Source: Membranipora membranacea (Eukaryota > Bryozoa > Gymnolaemata > Cheilostomatida > Membraniporidae). Taken from it: DNA of 64,000 nt. The stretch is from positions 39,556,001 to 39,620,000 of the forward strand of contig OU612065.1 in the NCBI GenBank assembly GCA_914767715.1, in the 5' to 3' direction. Position numbers and translations under genes: made by a program. Positions 1-12,200 of this stretch are shown here, in pieces; within the stretch, counting starts at the first letter, position 1, and the number at the start of each line of letters is the position of its first letter. The notes under the pieces were generated by a model. That model was not told the origin of the DNA. It worked only from the letters and a program-made list of their open reading frames with translations, and did not search any database.

Positions 1-292
1 TAACAATTTCGATACATAGAACTTCGGTCCCACCATGTGAAGTCAAATCAACTTTTTCAAATTTTATGTTTTGTTTAACATAAACAGCCAGCCCGCCACC
101 ACGTGAAGTCAAACCCCTATCCTTACGAATCAATACATAACCAGGTAGTTGAAAATTGTTGTCATAATGAGAGCCATTAAACCAAGTTTCCGAAAAACAG
201 ATTATGTCATTATTGACCAAATCAGGAGTTAGTCTGAACTCATCAAAATGTTTAGGCAAAGATCTTATATTTAGATGGACAATACTTAACAT
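1..292 (-). mobile_element. LINE endonuclease N-terminal fragment, runs off the left edge
   Basis: The minus strand is open from an ATG at 292 to the window edge (97 codons). It reads like the start of an apurinic-like endonuclease of a non-LTR retrotransposon: an HLNIRSL motif near residue 6, an ICFSETWF motif about 30 residues later, then GGGLAVYV about 35 residues after that. These are the usual first blocks of LINE endonuclease domains. The reverse transcriptase that should follow lies outside the window. This fragment differs in sequence from the neighbouring ORF at 371-2464, so the two come from different LINE lineages. Its first part is duplicated in inverted orientation at 349-461. 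Confidence 0.8.
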
Positions 293-461
293 TCAGAATG
301 ATACGACCATCTGGTAACAAGCTCATAGAAGTTTTGACCTAGCCGGATGGTCAAAACTTCTATGAGCTTGTTACCAGATGGTCGCATCATTCTGAATGTT
401 AAGTATTGTCCATCTAAATATAAGATCTTTGCCTAAACATTTTGATGAGTTCAGACTAACT
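227..461. repeat. Long inverted repeat (fold-back) at a LINE junction
   Basis: The arms at 227-339 and 349-461 are reverse complements over about 113 bp with one or two mismatches, separated by only about 9 bp. The repeated sequence is the beginning of the LINE endonuclease fragment. The right arm is fused to the 3' side of the reverse transcriptase ORF at 371-2464 and supplies its last 20 or so codons. Confidence 0.9.
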
Positions 462-2464
462 AATAAGTCGAGTTCTTTGCATAGACCAGAGATTCTATTG
501 ATCTCATTAAAATAATTAGAAAAGTCATTATTATCAGAGATGCAACCAACAATACAAGTGTCATCAGCATATTTTAAAATAGTTATATTGCTCTGTTCTG
601 ACCTAATCCTATTTGTATACACTGAGAATAATTGAGGACTGAGGACAGAACCCTGGGGTGTTCCTGTGTTGGTGGTGATTGATGTTGAGAGAATATTGTT
701 TACTATTGTTCTTTGTGTTCTGCCTGTCAGGAAACTCGACACCCAGTTTGTAACTCTGGAGTCTAGATGTTGCAGTTCTGTGAGGAGATTACTGACACTG
801 ATGGTGTTAAATGCAGACGAGAAGTCGAGAAATAGGCATCTTGCATAGTTGGCAGCTTGAAGGTCTATGTAACTAGTTATTGTGGTAATAAGGCATAACA
901 CTGCATCCTGGGTTGATCTTTTAGCTCGGTAGGCAAATTGGTGATTGTCGAGAGGAGTGTTTTTAACTATATAGCTTTTCAGCATACATTCCGTTGTTTT
1001 ACATAAGCAGCTTGTCAGGGCTATTGATCGGAAGTGTTTAAGTTGATTTGGTTTGTCAGTTTTTGGCAGTGGTTTGATGATGGCCGATTTCCATATATTA
1101 GGAGTTGTTTGAGAGTCTAGAGAGAAGTTGAATATATCCGTAATTACAGGCGCTAGTTGGTCAGCACAGAGTTTTAATGCTCTTGGTATCAGACCATCAG
1201 GTCCAGCACCCTTTCTAGAGTTGAGGCGTTTGAGTTGTATCAGAACTGATTTTTCATCTATTATGCAGGGAGGAGCAGTTAGGTTTTTGTAAGCAGGTTG
1301 TGGTGGCTGAGTGTCTTGTTTCTCAAATCTGGCAAAGAAGTTGTTGAGTTCTTCGGGTTGGAAGTTAATATCTGGTTGTGACTTGGAGTTGCTGGTTGGA
1401 AGTCGGCTAATTTTTTTAATGTCTTTCCAAGCGTTTGCAGGATCACTGGCTAAATGTTGTTGGATTTTTAGGGAATTTTCTTCTCTGGCTTTTTTATTTT
1501 CTTTTGAGACTTGCTTTTTGAGTTTATGGCAGAGTTTTTTATTTCCATTTTTGTGGGCATCATGTTTCTCAACTATCATATCCAGAATGCGCTTTGTAAT
1601 CCACGGCTTTTTGTTGGCATATTTTTTAACTTCCTTTGGTGGTATGCATAGGTCTGTGCAGAAATTAATGTAGTCAGTTATCGTTTCAGCCTGCTGGTTG
1701 ATGTTGTCATTGGCATCTGTGAGATTGTCCCAAAGTGTGGTATCTAAGCATGCTTGAAGATTATCGACATTACTGTCGGAGAATGTTCTGCGAGTTGTAA
1801 ACGTAGGTTTTAATTTAGACAAAGGTTTATAGGATGGCACGAGATGCATAATGTAATGGTCAGAGCTGCCCAGATGGGCTAATTGATGACATTGACTGTA
1901 GGCACCCTTGATCCTTGTATAGCATTTGTCGAGTGTCTTGGTTCCTCTGGTCGGTTTGGTAACAGTTTGATAATATCCATTTAGTCGAGATTTAAGCTGG
2001 TTGAAATCTCCCATTACAAGAATACAAGAATTAGGGTATTTCCTTTCAAGTTGATTAACATGTGATGTGATGCATTTAGCAGTGTTTGTTGCGTCTTGTT
2101 TAAGTCGAGAATTTTCAGTGAATGGGGCATAGCACGATACAGATATGATGGAAGTGAACTCACAAGGTAGCCAGTGTGGACGAGATTTGACAGTTAGTAA
2201 TTCACAGTTTTTATCAGTGTAGTTGTGGATAATTTGATTGTTTGTGGACCACTTTCTATCGATGTAAACCAAAATGCCACCCCCTTGAGTTTTACCACTT
2301 TCTTCTAGAGTTTTGTCATTACGGAATTGATCGTATCCATCTAGTTCAGTACGGTCCTTGGTGATATCCGGTTTTAACCAAGATTCAGTGACACATATTA
2401 GTTGAGATTGGTTCTGCAGTCGTTTAGAATATAATAATCCATGGAGTTCATGTGATATAGCCTG
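371..2464 (-). mobile_element. Non-LTR retrotransposon endonuclease-reverse transcriptase ORF, truncated at both ends
   Basis: The reading frame is open from just inside a TAG at 2465-2467 down to a stop at 371, about 697 codons, and the first Met is at 2272. The N-terminal part is the second half of an AP-like endonuclease: TESWLKPD, GGGILVYID, the LVMGDFN block and the GSSDH block expected to hold catalytic residues. The reverse transcriptase follows in order: GAGPDG, LDFSSAFNT, GTPQGSVLSP and the catalytic YADD box. The organisation and motifs fit the CR1/Rex/L2 group of LINEs; the exact clade is not settled. The 5' end is truncated inside the endonuclease. The frame is cut short after the YADD box, where the last residues come from an unrelated inverted endonuclease fragment. 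The element is therefore dead, although it has no internal stop and must be fairly young. Confidence 0.9.
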
Positions 2465-2756
2465 CTACCTCACTGGGTGCAAAAGAGTCACAGAGGTTCT
2501 AGAACAAGCTAATTGTTTACTTTTTGCCAAAATTATATTATCACGCAAAATAAATAAATGCTACATTTCACCTGTATCCTAATTGATTGTTCAAGTTCTT
2601 ATTTCAGGTTAAAAATTCTTTTCTACTCACCTAATACATGTGGTCTATGCCACTCAGCAGCTGACTCCCTTTATACAATGGGAGAATAAAAAAATGGCTA
2701 TCTCTCAAGCATAATCGACATATGTTCTGTAAAACTGTATAACCACATTTTTTTAG

Positions 2757-3320
2757 GAAATCATGGCCGGTTATGGCTGTACCCTGTTTATGTATGGTGA
2801 TGGATACATAAAGTCTAAGCGTCTGGAGTCATGGGCTAATGGTGTACATACTTACTTTCCTGCCTCTTATGAGCCTGTAGACCTATGTGCTGATATACCT
2901 GAGGTATGGTGCTGAATGATAATAATATGCAATTTCTATTAAGTAAAAAATTATCAAATAGTATAATAAATAGAGTTATTATATGTTGGTGCCACTAAGT
3001 AGTGCCTTAATCTTGTTTCTTCAAGCCAATTGAATCACTAAGAACATCGCTGAGAAACCAGTCCCACTGAAGCTCACACAAGGTTAAACTATGAAGGAGA
3101 GACTGTAACTGTAACAGGACACATCTTGTTTTGTAGAAATAGAGATATGAATGTGTTAGTCTGTTTGTTTCAGGGTAAATGCTTTGACATAACTACACTG
3201 GACTCTGTGAAGGTAAATGTCTGTGGCAGAGCAGGAAGGTGTAAAGAGTTAAATACATCTAATTATTACTGTGAGGTGTGCCCTGGAGGGCTCATCCACT
3301 GGTTTAAGAACAAATCATAA
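2757..3320 (+). CDS. Two-exon gene fragment, Cys-rich C-terminus with EGF-like spacing, unknown function
   Basis: Exon 2757-2903 follows a T-rich acceptor and ends at a GTATGG donor. Exon 3174-3320 follows a TTTGTTTCAG acceptor and ends in TAA. Both are phase 0, so the join keeps the frame and gives 98 codons counted from the acceptor, with an internal Met at 2763. Exon 1 encodes a Gly/Tyr-rich stretch with two cysteines. Exon 2 carries six cysteines, four of them spaced C-G-x-x-G-x-C then Y-Y-C-E-V-C-P-G-G, which resembles an EGF-like module. No transmembrane segment is visible. Upstream exons may have existed but are not found before the LINE at 2464. The family is not recognised. The splice sites and frame support it as a gene end, but it could be a pseudogene or fragment. 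Confidence 0.45.
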
Positions 3321-3860
3321 AGGTGCTTTTTGTATGTCATATGTTCAGAAATTTGTTGATTTCATGACAAAATAATAGAAATCACCTAGAAATCCCTGCT
3401 CTGTGTATTTGCTTTGTCATTCATGTGTATAAAGTTTCCAACGAACTTTAGATTAGTGTCTTGGTCGTAAACAGCATATTAGGCACAACGGGGAAGTGAA
3501 TTGGAGAAATAATATCTGTTATTTGTCACTTTATTTATCTTGTCTATGATCCCGTGAAACCTGTGAATGTTAAAAAATTACCATTCATAAGTACATAAAG
3601 AAAATAGATATACAACTTCGAAATTAAAAGATTTAACTGCCAGTACAGTATTGTAAAATTAATATGAATCATTATCCAACTTAGGTTAGGAGTCATGTAA
3701 ATCTCTCTCATATGTGTAATTCTGTTTGATATTAATTAATAATAGGAAAATGAGGAAAAAATTACATTAGAATAATCAGTAAAAACATACCTTGACAGTC
3801 TCTTGACCAAGCTTTAATTTATCTTTACTTATTCCTTACTTGTTTCTAAGTATATCGCTG
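3321..3860. other. Intergenic, no feature seen
   Basis: AT-rich sequence between the two-exon fragment and the second LINE. No coding signal, repeat or RNA gene was recognised. Confidence 0.5.
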
Positions 3861-3922
3861 TATAACTTAGTCTTTGCGAGTGGTTTGCATAGAGTAATAA
3901 AGTTTAGCAACAACATTGCCCA

Positions 3923-3952
3923 CTGTCTCAACACAAACTGTCTCAACACAAA
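3923..3952. repeat. 15-bp direct duplication
   Basis: CTGTCTCAACACAAA occurs twice head to tail immediately before the fold-back of the second LINE fragment. It may mark the insertion or repair junction. Confidence 0.75.
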
Positions 3953-3953
3953 C

Positions 3954-4048
3954 TGTTTGCCCGTTATACCATACATTTTCAATTTTTTCAGAAGAATAAA
4001 AACTAATTCTTCTGAAAAAATTGACAATGTATGGTATAACGGGCAAAC
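3954..4048. repeat. Fold-back at the 5' end of the second LINE fragment
   Basis: Arms of 43 bp at 3954-3996 and 4006-4048 are reverse complements with one mismatch, separated by 9 bp. The right arm is the 5' truncation point of the LINE reverse transcriptase fragment that follows; the left arm is an inverted copy of the same LINE sequence. Confidence 0.9.
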
Positions 4049-5174
4049 TGCACTCTCTCATAAAATCTTTCCTAACAGATAGGACACAATTTGTAGCTAT
4101 ACAACAAAGTGCAAAAAGTTCAAAAATTCTTCCAATAGACATTGGTGTCCCCCAAGGCTCAATTCTGGCACCAAGTTTATTCCTCATATACGTCAATGAT
4201 CTTTTATCCTACACATTACATTCCAAGGCATTTGCCTACGCTGATGATACAGTTTTCGTATCAAAATCTGACAACTTTGATACACTTAATGATTTATGTG
4301 ATACTGATCTTCACTTGATAGAAAGTTGGTGTAGGAATAATAGGATGTTGATAAACATAAAAAAATCTCACTATATGCTTGTACAACCCTCTCATAGTGC
4401 CACATCTCTAGATTTAGATCTAAAAATTAACCATAAAAGACTAAACCGAAATGCCAATACCAAACTCCTTGGTTTTACTTTGAATGACTCATTGACATGG
4501 GACGATTAAGTAGACCAGATTTGCATCAAAATAAACAAAAGTTTGGCATTATTTCAGAAATGCAGGGCATTCCTAGATAGTAAATCATCTCGTAACTTTT
4601 ATTTCCAGTATGTCTTTTGTCATATGATATATGACATCCGCATATATGGCAACCTATCACCACAATATATTCTTGAAAGAATATACTTGCTCCAAAAGAG
4701 GGCTTTCCGCCTAATAGCAAATGTCAACCACATACCATATCATCTAATACATACAAGAGATTTACATACATCTCTTGGTCTGATTCCTTTTCCTCTCCTT
4801 GCTGGTCATTTCACCTGTACTTTTGGTTTTCAAATTTTGCATTTGATTGCACCTGACTTTCTTTTGGAAGGCTTTATTCAAGCTAGCTCTAAAACCTTTT
4901 TTAGAGACAGATACCTATTACATTATCACACTGATCAATTAAGACAAAAAATCACTACAACCTTTAACTCATTACCAATTCAGATACGCTCAGCAACCAA
5001 ACTTACTTATTTTAAACAACAACTATCAAAGCACTTTATATCCTATTAATTCTTGTTACTTGAGTTTTTTTTCTTTTTCTCTCCGCTTAAGTTTTTTCTT
5101 TTTTGTTCTGTCACTGCATGAAAAACATTCCTAAAGATGATGTAGAATGACAATAAAAGTATATGTATATATAA
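4006..5174 (+). mobile_element. 5'-truncated LINE: reverse transcriptase C-terminal half plus 3' tail
   Basis: The frame runs from about 4021 to a TAA after 5047 and encodes the later reverse transcriptase blocks: GVPQGSILAPSLF, the catalytic YADDT box, a LLGFTLND block, then the C-terminal Cys/His-poor tail typical of CR1-like LINEs. One in-frame TAA at 4507-4509 interrupts an otherwise open frame of about 340 codons. A 3' UTR of about 120 bases follows, with an AATAAA at 5152 and a short TATATA-rich tail near 5174. The element lacks its endonuclease and begins at a fold-back, so it is a dead copy. It belongs to a different LINE lineage from the ORF at 371-2464. Confidence 0.88.
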
Positions 5175-6060
5175 ACTGAAGGTGTCAAAATCTCCCCATG
5201 ACAAAAGTCACCCCGATGAAATCACAACAAAACCCAAGCTGGCGCACCCATGTCTGATTCAGAATAAAACCATCCCTTTGTAACGGGTTGCCACCAAGGC
5301 AGTGCAGAGGAAGACATCAAGAGGCTTTTGGCTAAGCTGTATAAACAGAAATTGATTGCACACAATTGAATCATCTTCGCTAATAAAAACAAAACATACT
5401 GGATATAATGTTATCAGCTTGCTGTTGACCAATTTTAATTTGTATATCTACACTCATTAATTTGTTTTCAAGGAAACCACGCACAATAACAGATTTTTCT
5501 TACAAAATGTTCACATGGCTATAAATCTAGGAATAATACTACTGCTAGATGATGCTTACCTAATTAAATTTAGCTTGCAGAAAACAAATTATTACATCGT
5601 GCACGCTGGAGGTCAAACCAGTTAATCAACCAACCAACCAGCCAACCAAGAATAATCGTAGTTGTTATGTCATGAAAATTAACTTCTAACAACACTGTGA
5701 CTTAACTGATATGGAAGTAAGAATGTGTAATGTTAAAAGAAAAATTCAGTTAGACAGCATATTAGCGAAGAGATGCAGCCTTTGTATCATATGTAACACT
5801 TTGCAAATCTTAAGTCATCAAAGGGTATTTGTTGTAAGCACAAAACAAGTAAAATCTGAAAACAAGACGACATATATGATCTATGTTCCTTTGTATTGTT
5901 CATGTTGTTCATGTTGTTCATGTTGTATTATTGTTCATATTGTTCATGTTCATATTGTTGTATTGTTCATGTACAACAGCAGACAGAGCACATAAAGTGT
6001 GGAGATTCACGACACGGCACAGAGAACATTACTATGAGTGGTAGGATCCAAATATCATGT
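5175..6060. other. Intergenic stretch with one simple repeat
   Basis: No gene is recognised. At 5613-5650 there is a CCAACCAACCAGCCAACC-like stretch, and the TTGTTCA-rich repeat listed separately lies at 5897-5975. Short open frames here owe their length to the repeat. Confidence 0.5.
5897..5975. repeat. TTGTTCATG-type simple repeat
   Basis: Imperfect tandem copies of TGTTCATGT and TGTTCATAT extend over about 80 bp. The two overlapping short plus-strand frames that cross it encode low-complexity Cys/Ser or Met/Phe/Leu runs and are not credible genes. Confidence 0.8.
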
Positions 6061-6066
6061 ACAGCG

Positions 6067-6072
6067 TTTATT
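6067..6072 (-). terminator. Candidate polyadenylation signal of THOC1
   Basis: AATAAA on the minus strand lies about 180 bases downstream of the THOC1 stop codon. It is the first such hexamer after the gene in this direction. Confidence 0.55.
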
Positions 6073-6250
6073 AGAAATTCATAGCATCTACACAAAATAT
6101 GATGATAATATTTAGAAATGTATCTATTTTTATAGTATAGTATATGTACATAAAGGGCACAGCTATGAAGAACAGTGCAACAAGTGTAAATACATGTAAA
6201 TTCTGACCCGACAAGGGCAGGAGAACAGTTTTAGATCTCAGCCCTAATAT

Positions 6251-9200
6251 TTACACTGAAACTTTGAACACTTCTTCTGCGACAGAACTCATGCCAGCTT
6301 CTTTTAAAGCAGCCACCATAGCGCCAACAGTAGCTTTCTTGTTCGCCATTTCCTGTGAACACAGACAAGTAACATCCAGCTTTTCATATTATTCTAATCA
6401 GAGTCATAACAACGGTGACGGTGAGTAATCTGATCCAGTGTAATAAAAAAGAGAGTAGATAACTCGAATAACTAAGGAATAACAATGGGTCATGGGGAAA
6501 ATCTCAAAGGTTATGAAGTAGCGTGGCTGTGTGACAGATTATTTATTTATTTGTTTAAAGAGGTTTTCTAGGTGAAAGGTGAAAGCACATAAACCTACCT
6601 TCCACACAGTGAGCATGTTTGTAGCTTGTAGTATCGGAGTTTCCTTCTCTTTGAAATACTGAAGGTCATCCGGGTCAAGGTCGGAGAATTTAGAAGCCAG
6701 CACTTCCCACTTATCCTTGACAAGTTCAGCTATAGAGTTGATATGATCTCCAGAGACTGAGGACTCACTCAGAGAAGTTTGTGAGGTGGACACATCCATC
6801 TCATCCCCAACTGTAAGGTAAAAACCACAGGCTAAGTTATTATGTGAAAACTCAGAAAGGTGTTCTGAAGCTCCCTTTCGTTAATCTAAGAACATAAACC
6901 ATGTTTTGAACATATGCACACTTTGTTAAATTACCTTCGATGAAAAAAAACAAGAACAGTTTTGGACTCGAGAGAAAGCAAAATGATTGATTGCATTTAC
7001 CAATATTAGACTCAGGGGTTGCTTCATCTTCAATGGGCTCTGGGTCTCCAGCCTCGGTGTCAACACTGGCAGTTGGTTGGTCCTCAGGCTCCTCCTCGAT
7101 TTCCTCCTCTTCCTGGTTCTGACCTGTTTGTACAACTACATCATCTTCTACTGGCTGTGAGCTGTCTGCTGATGGCTGAAACACAATCACACAAGTCAGT
7201 ATTATAATATAATACACTATTTTAGACAATATCATCCTGGACATTACCACATAAGTTGGGTAATCAGGTAGTGGGTATATTGTTTCTTTTCATTTCTTTC
7301 TTACTCTACATAAGATGACTCCTTTAGATGGAATGAGTATTTACGCCACAGACATTCACTCAAACTTATATCTCAGCACCCGAGTCAACCTGACTGCATT
7401 CCAAGCAATGGGGGTTTGAGTTTCGACCCGAGTCTTGGTTTTTCTCTCATAATCTCTCAGTGTATTATTGAGGGCATCTCTAACCAGATCTCTAACCACA
7501 CAGCCATACCTGCCTCCTGTCTTATGTATAAATGATCAATTGGGTTTGGTGTGATGAAACATTGGTGACTTATATATATATATACTTTGCATGAACAATG
7601 TGCTATTCTTGTTCCTGCACTTGTTATCGCCTTAAACTTATCTGTAAATCGAAATGATGAGTGGACGAAGACCATTACTCTATCAAACCGCCTAAATCCG
7701 CCGCATGTTTTTTCCTCTAAAACATTACCAATCTAGAGTCTAAGACTTTTTGATATATTTATTTATCTTTCAATCTAAGGTGAGTCCCTAACCCTCGTCT
7801 CATTCCATTACGCATTCCAACATGGCCACTCACCGCCACTTCTTTAGCTAACTTTCTCATTATGTCTTCCAAGTAGTCCGGTATTTTTCTAGCAGGAGTC
7901 TGAGTTTGTTCGAACAGATGTCGGCTTTTCTGGGATAAAAGTCTCAAAGCCCGCCACTGCCATCCCGGCTTAATAACATCTCTGTAAACATTAGAACAAC
8001 GTTTACATATCACACTTTAATCAAAACTTTGTTATAACTTTTATTTATCATATTATACCATAGACCAGCTTGTACCTTTATTTAATTCTGAAACAGATCT
8101 TCAAGTTAGCATAGTCCAATAGACAGTTTTCTGAGCACTTATTTAAGCCTCTTTTCGGAGTTGTCTTGATTCATCATCAGCATCATAGAAAACCCTGAGG
8201 GACAAAATTCATGAAAAATTCCTAAAAATTTGTCTGCACAACAGGCAGAAATTGATATAAATGACTATCTGAATACCAAAATTATTTCGCAAACTATGTC
8301 CCTATGAGTTTTCTATGGTGCAGATTCTGAATCAAAAGTCATTTTTATCCTATTATAAGCGGTTTTCAAGATAACCATCTTTTTGACTCCTTTTTCCTAT
8401 GCGGCTTGGGTCAAGAGTACCAAATTGGAGAGAGCACAACTCTGAATAGAGTCTCAAATTAGAGCTCAGAAAACTGTCTTTATCAAGAAAAAGTCTATCT
8501 AACATCATAACAACTACATACCTAGCTCCTCCAAATGCTGTCAATAGGCTAAAGAACCTCTGCATACACTTTAGGCCAGAGATCAGAAATGTCCTTACAT
8601 TACCCATTCTCTTATACTTTTATCTTTCTAGCATGCAGCAGAATGAATTTCCCGACCTAAATAGGTACACCTACAGTTCACTCAGTTGTATTTATCAAAT
8701 CATCGGGGTATGTCTAGTTAACACATCATAGTAAGCACAACAATGACCTACTTGTAGGTGTCTTCGATCTGATTGGCCGGATCTGCAGCCATCATAGCAT
8801 CTTCAAAGTAAGAATCTAAAGCAGGTACAAACTGTCGGCTTTCTGATCTGTAAAAGTATGACATGATGTAATATACCGTATACTACAAATAACAGCTATT
8901 ATTGGGTTGTCAACAGGAAAAAATGATTGAAGCAGTTATATGAATTTGCAGGGCCTGAGTGTTTGAGCTGTTGTGTTAGGGGCATCGCCAACGGCTCCCC
9001 AATCAAAAATACTTGGCACCCATGCTAACAGCCCTGAGGAAACTGCTTTATTCTGGTAATAGAAGATTTTTGATAAGGTTGATATTAGTATCCACTGTTC
9101 AGCCACAATCATCAACAAATTACACAGATGACACTTCCCCCCCCCCCCCAACTTTTGCCATAACTTTTTGGCACGTTATGGAAAACAAAGTCAGGAATAT

Positions 9201-12200
9201 TATAACACAATAAAATCTGACAATTTCTGTTCTGAAGACAGGAGGCAGGTATGGCTGAGTGGTTAGAGGCCTCATCCTCAATAATACACTACGATCACAA
9301 GACAAAAACCCAGAGTTAGATCGAAACCTGAGCATCATGTCTCCTTTTGTTTTGTTTTCTTTTCAAAGCTCAATGCTTCACAATTTTTTGCCAATCATAT
9401 TATATTCCAGGTAAAATGACCTGTAAATTCCTCTACAAAGTAAAAGGCGTATTTAGTATGCTCAAGATGACCTAAAAATAAGTTGATTACACTTCTTGTA
9501 TAGTTACCTGATAATCTCCTCGTTGTCTGCATGTTGGTTCCAGAGGTTGTTTAGCTCGGTGTTCCCCAGATTAATTGTTTTAGGATCTGTGATATTAAGA
9601 TCATCAATCATTGACCTCTTACGAACTCTAAAACATGATAAGAGGGCATAGCATGCAATACATGATCACCTGTATATTAGACAGCGAGCCAAATGTGGCT
9701 CAGGTCACCTCAGCTAGGTGCATGGATTTATTGCGATCACCGACGATAAATACCAAAAGATTCAGTGTATACACTGGTACAGTAAAAAAGTGACGGTACA
9801 CAAACGCACACAAAATATGTGGTAAAAAGAAGTAGATCTCTGCCAATAGAAAAAAAGTTGGTTTGTCCAAAAGTAGATCACTAGTAATGCCGGGTGTTCA
9901 ATTAGAAATAGCAACTGGTTGGTTTCAGGTTTCAGACTGTCATATTTTAAATCACAGGGACATGTACATACGATTACTTACATGATTCGAGTTCTTGGCT
10001 GGTTAGTTGCTGGTTTTTTCACATAACTCGGACACTGTGAGTTTTTCCAGTCATTCCACGAATGCTCCAATATTAGTACTTTCTGAAATCAGCCATAGCA
10101 AAGCATAACATGAGGACCTCTGGTGGTAAAACAGGGGAATTTGTAAACGACTAGTTAGAGTCTGGTTGACCAGTTTTAGTCTGAATGGCTAGCTAGTTTG
10201 AGTCTGGATGGCCAGTTTGAGTCTGGATGGCCAGTTTGAGTCTGGATGGCCAGTTTGAGTCTGGATGGCCAGTTTGAGTCTGGATGGCCAGCTTCAGTGT
10301 GGAAGCAATGTTATATGAGTGATATTTGATCACCAAACTTAATCAAAGAGGTGTTATATATCCTTTTAGGCAGTACATGATGAGAATGTCAATCTTACGT
10401 TTACTTTACATTACTATATGAATTATTACCTAGCAGCTCTCAGATATTACCAAATAAAATAACATCATGTTAATCATATTAATAATAAAATGTAGATCTT
10501 GACCAGAAAATATTTTCGTTTCCATAAATTTGACTGTGAAACAACATTTTGCCTTGTCTGAGCCCCAGACTTTTCCCCCGTCCGACGCCCCCCTGGCGAC
10601 GGTAAAGTCTGAGAACAATGCAGGATTTTGCTGGAGTTGTCTGCTCTTAGATAGTATAAGTTCTGCGATATCTACTGAATTCTGTTCATGCCACCAACTA
10701 TATTGCTCCAGGTATGAGAGTTTTCCAGTCAGACTCTGGGAAAAGTAGCCTCATGTTTGGGCAATACCCATGAGCAGAGATATTCACTGCTAAGTAGTGA
10801 ATAAAAATCTCAGCCAGAATCCCTTTCATTTTGAATAAGGGCGGTCATTCATGACATTGACAAAAGGTCATACAATGTTTTATTGGACCCTAGGCTCTAT
10901 GAAGTAAGACTAATGCGGAACTAATGAAAGGAAAAATCCAAGCAAATCCTGCAAAGTGCATAGACTATATTTTGCCTCTCTATTGGAAACAGAGGCCTGA
11001 CTACTTGATGCACGACATGGTCGTATATACACATGCTTGATCAGTGAATAAAGTTGATAAATAAAAATAAATAATAGAATAAATTCAGAAAAGGTGTAAC
11101 TGTAGGTGGAGATGATCTTACCTTGACAGTCTGAAGGAATAGATCACCTTCTGGTGGAGTCTGAGAGATAAGCTCTAATACTAAATCTGAGCACTTCTTT
11201 ATCCAAGCCTTCTGGTCGTCTGTTAGAGTATACTGTGCACTATATACAAAAGTACATATTAGATGCGTCAAAAAATGAAGTATGATGATAATTTAGGAAA
11301 TCATCCATGGGTTCAATGCCAGCCTTCTAGATTAGCCAGGACAAAAATTATATGATTCATTAATGATTGTTTTCATATTTCTATGGTCTCATAGTGAAAT
11401 ACTATGGAATTGTCACGATCCTATCAATTTACGGACATCAAACATCAATATCTAATGTGCTGACGACAACCAGTTAACTTCTGGGTACAACATTTATTTG
11501 CTATTCATAAAGATCTAATGATTAACTGATATTTCATCCAAACATTTCAGGCTGACAACATGTATCAAGGGCCTACCTCGGCCTGAACTTTACTGCTGAT
11601 GTCAGATACTGAAAGAGAATGAGAAACTGCACCAGGACGTAACGTCTGAAATTTCCATCACTCAGTTGTAGATTGAATAACTAGAATCAAAAACAGAAAC
11701 AAATCAAGCGTATGTATAACATATATAAACTCATTATATTAGCACAGTAATTTGTTTCCAATCTAGAGGTCTTCACAGAGGTTATGTGTGGGGCACATAT
11801 TCAATGACCTTGAGCCGAGTCCGCTGATAGGAGTAGCTTGAGTAGTGTTACACCATTAAGACTACTTTGATATAAACCAAATAATCTAAGCTGTCATCCC
11901 ATCATAGCCGTCATACTAAATTTGTCTCATATTGGGTAAATAGTACGATAAGTTGAGACAATAAGATAGGACTACCATACAGACAATACGTGGACCACTT
12001 CACAGTTGTTTTCACTACTGACTTTACTATCACATGATAGACAACTTCAAGTACTGTCCAACAATGATAACGCTGCGCTTGATACGAAGTTACGACTCAA
12101 TAAAATCAACTTATTTTCACAGCGCTGACAGGAGGCAGGTATGACTTAGTGGATAGAGGCATCATCCTCAATAATAAACTACGAACATAAGACAAAGATC

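Noticed and set aside
1311-1673. Plus-strand ORF of 120 codons
   Set aside because: It lies wholly antisense to the LINE reverse transcriptase frame, which has the real motifs.
3867-4196. Minus-strand ORF of 109 codons
   Set aside because: It spans the fold-back and the antisense of the LINE reverse transcriptase, and has no family features.
9253-9330. A functional tRNA gene
   Set aside because: A and B boxes are present, but the TpsiC stem and anticodon arm do not fold well and several similar copies exist, so it is a tRNA-like repeat.
10159-10300. Possible CRISPR-like array
   Set aside because: Repeats are contiguous with no unique spacers and the locus is eukaryotic; it is a 19-bp minisatellite. 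The same applies to 13941-14060.
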